Below the pieces are notes generated by a model, which had not been told where the DNA came from, made no database searches, and saw only the letters and a list, made by a program, of their open reading frames with translations. Positions 22,420-26,134 of a DNA stretch of 26,134 nt are shown in pieces. The position numbers were made by a program, and so were the translations under genes. Within the stretch, counting starts at the first letter, position 1; each line of letters starts with the position of its first letter. The stretch covers positions 1 through 26,134 of the forward strand of contig CAZRDM010000028.1 of the NCBI GenBank assembly GCA_964598845.1, written 5' to 3'. The stretch is from FEN-987 sp964598845. Lineage in GTDB: Archaea; Thermoproteota; Bathyarchaeia; 40CM-2-53-6.

Positions 22420-24078
22420 TCAGTCGAGCATCGGCATCTTGATTTTCTTTTCTCGCACGATCCTTACCGAGCTTTCATATCCAGCGTCCGCGTGTCTCAC
22501 TATGCCTATCCCAGGATCGGTGGTTAGGACTCGATTGGCACGCTTCTCCATTTCTGGCGTTCCATCCAAGACTAGGCACATGCCTGCGTGAATGCTGTAA
22601 CCGATCCCGACGCCACCACCATGATGGACTGAAACCCATGTGGCCCCGGCCACCGCATTCAAAAGAGCATTCAGAATAGGCCAATCAGCCACGGCGTCCG
22701 AACCATCCTTCATATTTTCCGTTTCCCTACGCGGAGAGGCAACGCTTCCAGTGTCCAGATGATCCCTACCGACCCAGATTGGACCGGACAGCTTTCCAGA
22801 AGCCACCATATCATTCACAACCTGCCCGAATCGCGCTCTTTCTCCATATCCCAACCAGCAGACTCTGGCCGGAAGTCCCTGAAACTTCACCTGATCGCGC
22901 GCTTTCTCGATCCAACGTACAAGTTCCTTGTTGTAACCGAACTCACGAACGACCATCTCATCAATTCTGAAAATGTCGTCTGGTTCGCCGACGAGAGAGG
23001 TCCACCGGAATGGTCCGCGTCCTTCACAGAACATTGGGCGGATATATTCAGGCACGAATCCTGAGAAGGCAAAGGCCTCATTCAGACCTGCGTCGTATGC
23101 TTGTTGTCTGATGTTATTTCCGTACTCGAATGCGATCGCGCCTCTCTGCATCATTTGAATCATAGCTCTAACGTGCACTTTCATGCTCTCTTTGGCTCGA
23201 CGTAGATACTCTTCCGGATCGCGCACTCTAAGCTCGTCCGCTTCCTCCTTGCTCAGGCCAGCGGGGTAGTATCCTCGCAGCGGATCATGAGCCGAAGTCT
23301 GATCGGTGACAACATCCGGGATAATGCCGCGTTCTACAAGCTTCGGATGAACTTCGGCCGCGTTGCCCAGTAACCCGACGCTTAATCTCTGCTTCTCTTC
23401 CTTCGCAGCCTTAACCATTCGGAAAGCTTCGTCTAGGCTGTTGGTCCATTTCTCAACGAATCCATGTCTGAGACGCCGCTCAATTGCGGCCTTGTTAATC
23501 TCAACAACCAACGCCACGCCCTCATTCATCGTGATCGCCAGAGGCTGAGCACCACCCATCTCTCCAAGCCCGGCAGTCAAAACCAACCGGCCCCTGAGCG
23601 AGCCGTCGAAATGTTTTCTCGCAACAGCGGCTAACGTTTCATAAGTGCCCTGGAGAATTCCCTGCGTCCCTATAAAGGCCCAAGAACCCGCGGTCATCTG
23701 TCCAAACATTATCAACCCTTTCTGCTCGAGCTCGTAGAAGTAATCCCAAGTAGCCCATTTCGGAACAAGCATTGAATTTGAAATCAGGACGCGCGGAGCC
23801 CATTCATGTGTCTCGAAAACTGCAACTGGTTTGCCGCTCTGAATCAGCAAAGTCTCGTTAGGTTCAAGCTCTTGAAGAGTATGAGCAATTCTGTCAAAGG
23901 ATTCCCAGGAGCGCGCTGCCTTCCCGGTTCCGCCGTATACGATTAGACTTTCTGGATCCTTCGCCACCTCAGGATCAAGAACGTTGTGAAGCATCCTGTA
24001 GGCGCCTTCGATCTGCCAGTTCCTGCAATGAAGGTTCTTCCCAGCGACTGCCGCAACTGACGGCTTGAACTTCAGCAA
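22420..24078 (-). CDS. hutU: Urocanate hydratase (urocanase)
   Basis: 552 residues, the normal family length. It adds water to urocanate to give 4-imidazolone-5-propionate, the second step of histidine degradation, using tightly bound NAD as electrophile. Visible motifs: YGGTGKAARSWESF near the N-terminus, the NAD-binding TAGLGEMGGAQPLA (168-181), the conserved YIRPMFCEGRGPFRW (345-359), and KFQGLPARVCWLGYG with C407 at the place of the active-site Cys410 of the Pseudomonas enzyme. Start TTG at 24078; the next Met (29) would remove conserved sequence. It lies 53 nt behind hutI on the same strand, so they probably form one operon. Cytoplasmic. Confidence 0.96.
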   Translation of the reverse strand: MLKFKPSVAAVAGKNLHCRNWQIEGAYRMLHNVLDPEVAKDPESLIVYGGTGKAARSWESFDRIAHTLQELEPNETLLIQSGKPVAVFETHEWAPRVLISNSMLVPKWATWDYFYELEQKGLIMFGQMTAGSWAFIGTQGILQGTYETLAAVARKHFDGSLRGRLVLTAGLGEMGGAQPLAITMNEGVALVVEINKAAIERRLRHGFVEKWTNSLDEAFRMVKAAKEEKQRLSVGLLGNAAEVHPKLVERGIIPDVVTDQTSAHDPLRGYYPAGLSKEEADELRVRDPEEYLRRAKESMKVHVRAMIQMMQRGAIAFEYGNNIRQQAYDAGLNEAFAFSGFVPEYIRPMFCEGRGPFRWTSLVGEPDDIFRIDEMVVREFGYNKELVRWIEKARDQVKFQGLPARVCWLGYGERARFGQVVNDMVASGKLSGPIWVGRDHLDTGSVASPRRETENMKDGSDAVADWPILNALLNAVAGATWVSVHHGGGVGIGYSIHAGMCLVLDGTPEMEKRANRVLTTDPGIGIVRHADAGYESSVRIVREKKIKMPMLD

Positions 24079-24131
24079 AACCCGTCAGCTAGTAGTCGTC
24101 TACAAAGTGATTTTAACTTTCAGCAGGATAC

Positions 24132-25406
24132 TCACTTGTCCAAGCAACCATCCTTCACAACGACTCTTCCATCTTTAACAACCGTGTCAATCAAGTTTGA
24201 ACCAAGTCTGTAACCCAGAAACCTGTAGTCAGGTATATTGAAAACTGCAAGGTCGGCTCGCTTTCCAATCTCAATGCTTCCAATCTCAGGCCCCATACGA
24301 AGAGAGTGAGCAGCATTGATTGTCGCCGCCGTGAGCGCTTCGGCGGGCGTCATCTTCAATCTGTAACAGGCCAAGGCTATGATCAATTGGTAATTCTCAA
24401 CCCAACAGCTCGGGTTAAGATCACTCCCGAGCGCCACAGCTATTCCCTCATCGATCAACCTCCTTGCGTCAGCATACCTATCCAACATAAGTGTCAGGGA
24501 TGCGGCGGGAAGAAGAGTTGCGATGACTCCAACACGCTTCATTTCAGACAATCCTGACGCCGAAGAGTACAACAAATGGTCAGCTGAGACCGCCCCGACC
24601 GTCGCAGCTAATTCGGCACCACCTAAAGGATAGAACTCATCGGCATGAATTCTTGGCAAGAGTCCAACCCGTTTGCCCGCCTCAAGGATCCTTCGCGAGT
24701 CACTAATCTCGAAGACACCTTTCTCGCAGAAAACATCACAGAACTTCGCGAGTTGGCGTTTCGCGATCTCGGGAATCCAGACTTCGCAGACTGTATGAAC
24801 AAATTCATGGGCCTTTCCCCGGAATTCAGGTGGAATTGCATGGGCCCCGAGAAATGTCGGCACCAAGGTAAGTGGCCCCTCAGCGTTCAATTGCTGAATG
24901 ACTTCGAGCATTTTCATCTCGTCATCCAAACTCAGTCCGTAGCCGCTCTTGGCTTCGATGGTAGTCGTCCCGTGAACGAGCAGATTTTCTGCTCGTCCTC
25001 TGCAGACGCGTAGTAACTCGTCTTTCGACGCGCTGCGAGTGTCCCGGACCGTTCGAAGTATTCCTCCTCCTCGCTGGAGGATCTCCATGTAGCTTGCACC
25101 CTTGATCTTCAACTCGAGTTCACTCTCGCGTGAGCCTGCGAAAACGAAGTGCGTATGCGCGTCGACTAGACCTGGGGTTACGACTTTTCCGGAAGCGTCG
25201 ATTTGCGTCCGTCCTGAAAAGTTATCGAGTATTTCGTCATTATTTCCAACGGCCACTATCTTGCCGTTGTGAGCTGCGACCGCTCCGTCTTCGAGAATTC
25301 CTAATTCTTCCATCTCAGCGCCCACAGAAGGGCGTTCACAGTGTCCTTGCACCGTCACGATTTGGCGTGCATGCGCTATGATGAGGTCGACTGATTTCTT
25401 CTGCAA
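24132..25406 (-). CDS. hutI: Imidazolonepropionase
   Basis: 424 residues of the amidohydrolase superfamily. It opens the ring of 4-imidazolone-5-propionate to N-formimino-L-glutamate, the third step of histidine degradation. Metal and catalytic residues are in place: DAHTHF (H84, H86), LGAHA (H189), RIHADEF (H254, E257), ADHLL (H277) and GSDLNPSCW (D329). The EAKSGYGL motif (151-158) is typical of HutI. Start TTG at 25406 with no strong ribosome site; the next Met is residue 32. It is the first of the hutI-hutU pair. The ammonia-lyase (HutH) and the final formiminoglutamate step are not in the window and could be elsewhere. Confidence 0.96.
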   Translation of the reverse strand: MQKKSVDLIIAHARQIVTVQGHCERPSVGAEMEELGILEDGAVAAHNGKIVAVGNNDEILDNFSGRTQIDASGKVVTPGLVDAHTHFVFAGSRESELELKIKGASYMEILQRGGGILRTVRDTRSASKDELLRVCRGRAENLLVHGTTTIEAKSGYGLSLDDEMKMLEVIQQLNAEGPLTLVPTFLGAHAIPPEFRGKAHEFVHTVCEVWIPEIAKRQLAKFCDVFCEKGVFEISDSRRILEAGKRVGLLPRIHADEFYPLGGAELAATVGAVSADHLLYSSASGLSEMKRVGVIATLLPAASLTLMLDRYADARRLIDEGIAVALGSDLNPSCWVENYQLIIALACYRLKMTPAEALTAATINAAHSLRMGPEIGSIEIGKRADLAVFNIPDYRFLGYRLGSNLIDTVVKDGRVVVKDGCLDK

Positions 25407-25808
25407 GACCCGTTACCAAAAACCGCTTTGTGCTAGCGTTCTCTACGATCTATTCTATGGGTTTCGATTGAGGAAAATGGAACGTATTCTCGATTCTTTA
25501 ACATCGATATGCTTATATTGGCGCCGAAGGCGTTAGCATGATTTGTCAGCGCGTCTCTTCGACGGCGTTGACTTCCCGCGATTTCCCGGCGGCGGCGTCA
25601 ACTTGACTAGTAGGGCTTGTGCCCTCGGATGAACTGTTGACCTCCAATTGCGGGAACAAGAATGAGGGCCTAAACAAACTTGGGCGCTTATCGCGTTCAT
25701 GAGAAGTTTAGGTCCAAGATAGGCTTGCAGTCACTCTGCCAAATTCCAGTCCGTTCAATTCCTTAAACGGCCGGAATTCTAAATCGTCCTAACTTGCTCA
25801 GCTTGCCA
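25407..25808 (+). other. 16S rRNA leader region
   Basis: No protein gene. It contains the rRNA promoter and a ~265-nt transcribed leader. A hairpin AGGGC-TTGT-GCCCT (25612-25625) sits between GTCAAC (25597-25602) and GTTGAC (25636-25641), which also pair. One strand of the long 16S processing stem should lie here, but its partner is beyond the right edge. Confidence 0.6.
25512..25519 (+). promoter_or_regulatory. TATA box of the rRNA transcript
   Basis: CTTATATT, the best archaeal TATA match upstream of the 16S gene; transcription would begin near 25542. Confidence 0.5.
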
Positions 25809-26134
25809 ACTCCGCTTGATCCTGGCGGACCCAACTGCTATCGGGGTGGGACTAAGCCATGCGAGTTGTGCGCTCTCTAGCCATGGTGGGAACGCAGCGC
25901 ACGGCTCAGTAACACGTGGCTAACTTACCCTGAGGACGGGGGCAACCTCGGGAAACTGAGGCTAATACCCGATAGGTGGGGAGGCCTGGAATGGTCCCTC
26001 ACCCAAAAGGAGCTAGTGGCATGCTTGCTAGTTTCACCTGAGGATAGGGCCGCGTCCGATCAGGTTGCTGGTGAGGTAATGGCTCACCAGGCCTATAACC
26101 GGTACGGGCCGTGAGAGCGGGAGCCCGGAGATGG
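25809..26134 (+). rRNA. 16S ribosomal RNA, 5' portion
   Basis: The first ~326 nt of the small-subunit rRNA; the rest lies past the right edge. Recognisable universal blocks are TTGATCCTGG, GACTAAGCCATGCGAGT, GGCTCAGTAACACGTGGCTA, CCTCGGGAAACTGAGG, CCGATCAGGTTG, and GGTACGGGCCGTGAGAGCGG followed by GAGCCCGGAGATGG. These fit archaea of the TACK group. Helix 1 is unusual: TCCGC (25811-25815) pairs with GCGGA (25825-25829) where nearly all archaea have TCCGG/CCGGA. Confidence 0.95.

Noticed and set aside
1..26134. CRISPR arrays, insertion sequences or integrase sites
   Set aside because: No regularly spaced repeats, transposase or integrase frames, or terminal inverted repeats seen; the only direct repeat is the 55-bp gap-edge duplication.

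Overview
This window is archaeal. The right end holds the first ~326 nt of a 16S rRNA gene with archaeal signatures. TATA boxes lie ~25-30 nt before predicted transcript starts. The protein families are also archaeal: KaiC-like ATPase, TackOD1-type zinc-ribbon proteins, HerA, TrmB, FlaK/PibD-type prepilin peptidase, and VapBC and HEPN/MNT toxin-antitoxin families. TackOD1 proteins and the 16S text point to the TACK group (Thermoproteota), probably near Nitrososphaeria/Thaumarchaeota or Bathyarchaeia; I cannot place it more finely. Two 100-N scaffold gaps mark it as a draft, probably metagenomic, assembly. Many starts are TTG or GTG.

Layout. (1) 1-1498, minus strand: a KaiC-like ATPase coupled by an ATGA overlap to a TackOD1-like zinc-ribbon protein that runs off the left edge. 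(2) ~1816-5606: an island of toxin-antitoxin-like modules: an orphan RHH/UPF0175 antitoxin, a frameshifted HEPN gene with its MNT nucleotidyltransferase, a RelB-like small antitoxin with a 37-codon ORF behind it, an RHH-DUF5678 protein with a clan AA aspartic protease, and a complete AbrB-PIN (VapBC) pair. Both gaps fall here; one is probably false because the same 55 bp sit on both sides. (3) 5747-8511, minus: a HerA-like ATPase behind a second TackOD1 protein. (4) 8592-20092: a cell-surface region with a single-pass Ig-like surface protein, a prepilin peptidase (minus), a TrmB-type regulator, and two very large secreted paralogues (1019 and 1467 aa), the second ending in a PEF-CTERM-like anchor. 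(5) 20314-20619, minus: RNase P RNA, recognised from its P1 stem and the CR-I/CR-V motifs. (6) 20673-22340: a His-rich membrane protein, a divergent rhomboid protease, and a broken paralogue of the His-rich protein. (7) 22420-25406, minus: urocanate hydratase and imidazolonepropionase, two consecutive steps of histidine degradation. (8) 25407-26134: rRNA leader with a TATA box and the start of the 16S gene.

How they fit together. The surface block looks like an envelope module: secreted giants, an anchored Ig-like protein, a peptidase that matures pilin-like signals, and a sugar-type TrmB regulator beside them. The hut pair suggests growth on amino acids. KaiC/TackOD1 is a proposed archaeal signalling combination, and its reuse beside HerA suggests a link to DNA-associated control. 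The most unusual signals are in the RNAs: both RNase P RNA (P4 helix) and 16S rRNA (helix 1) carry swapped, pairing-preserving bases at positions that are almost invariant elsewhere.
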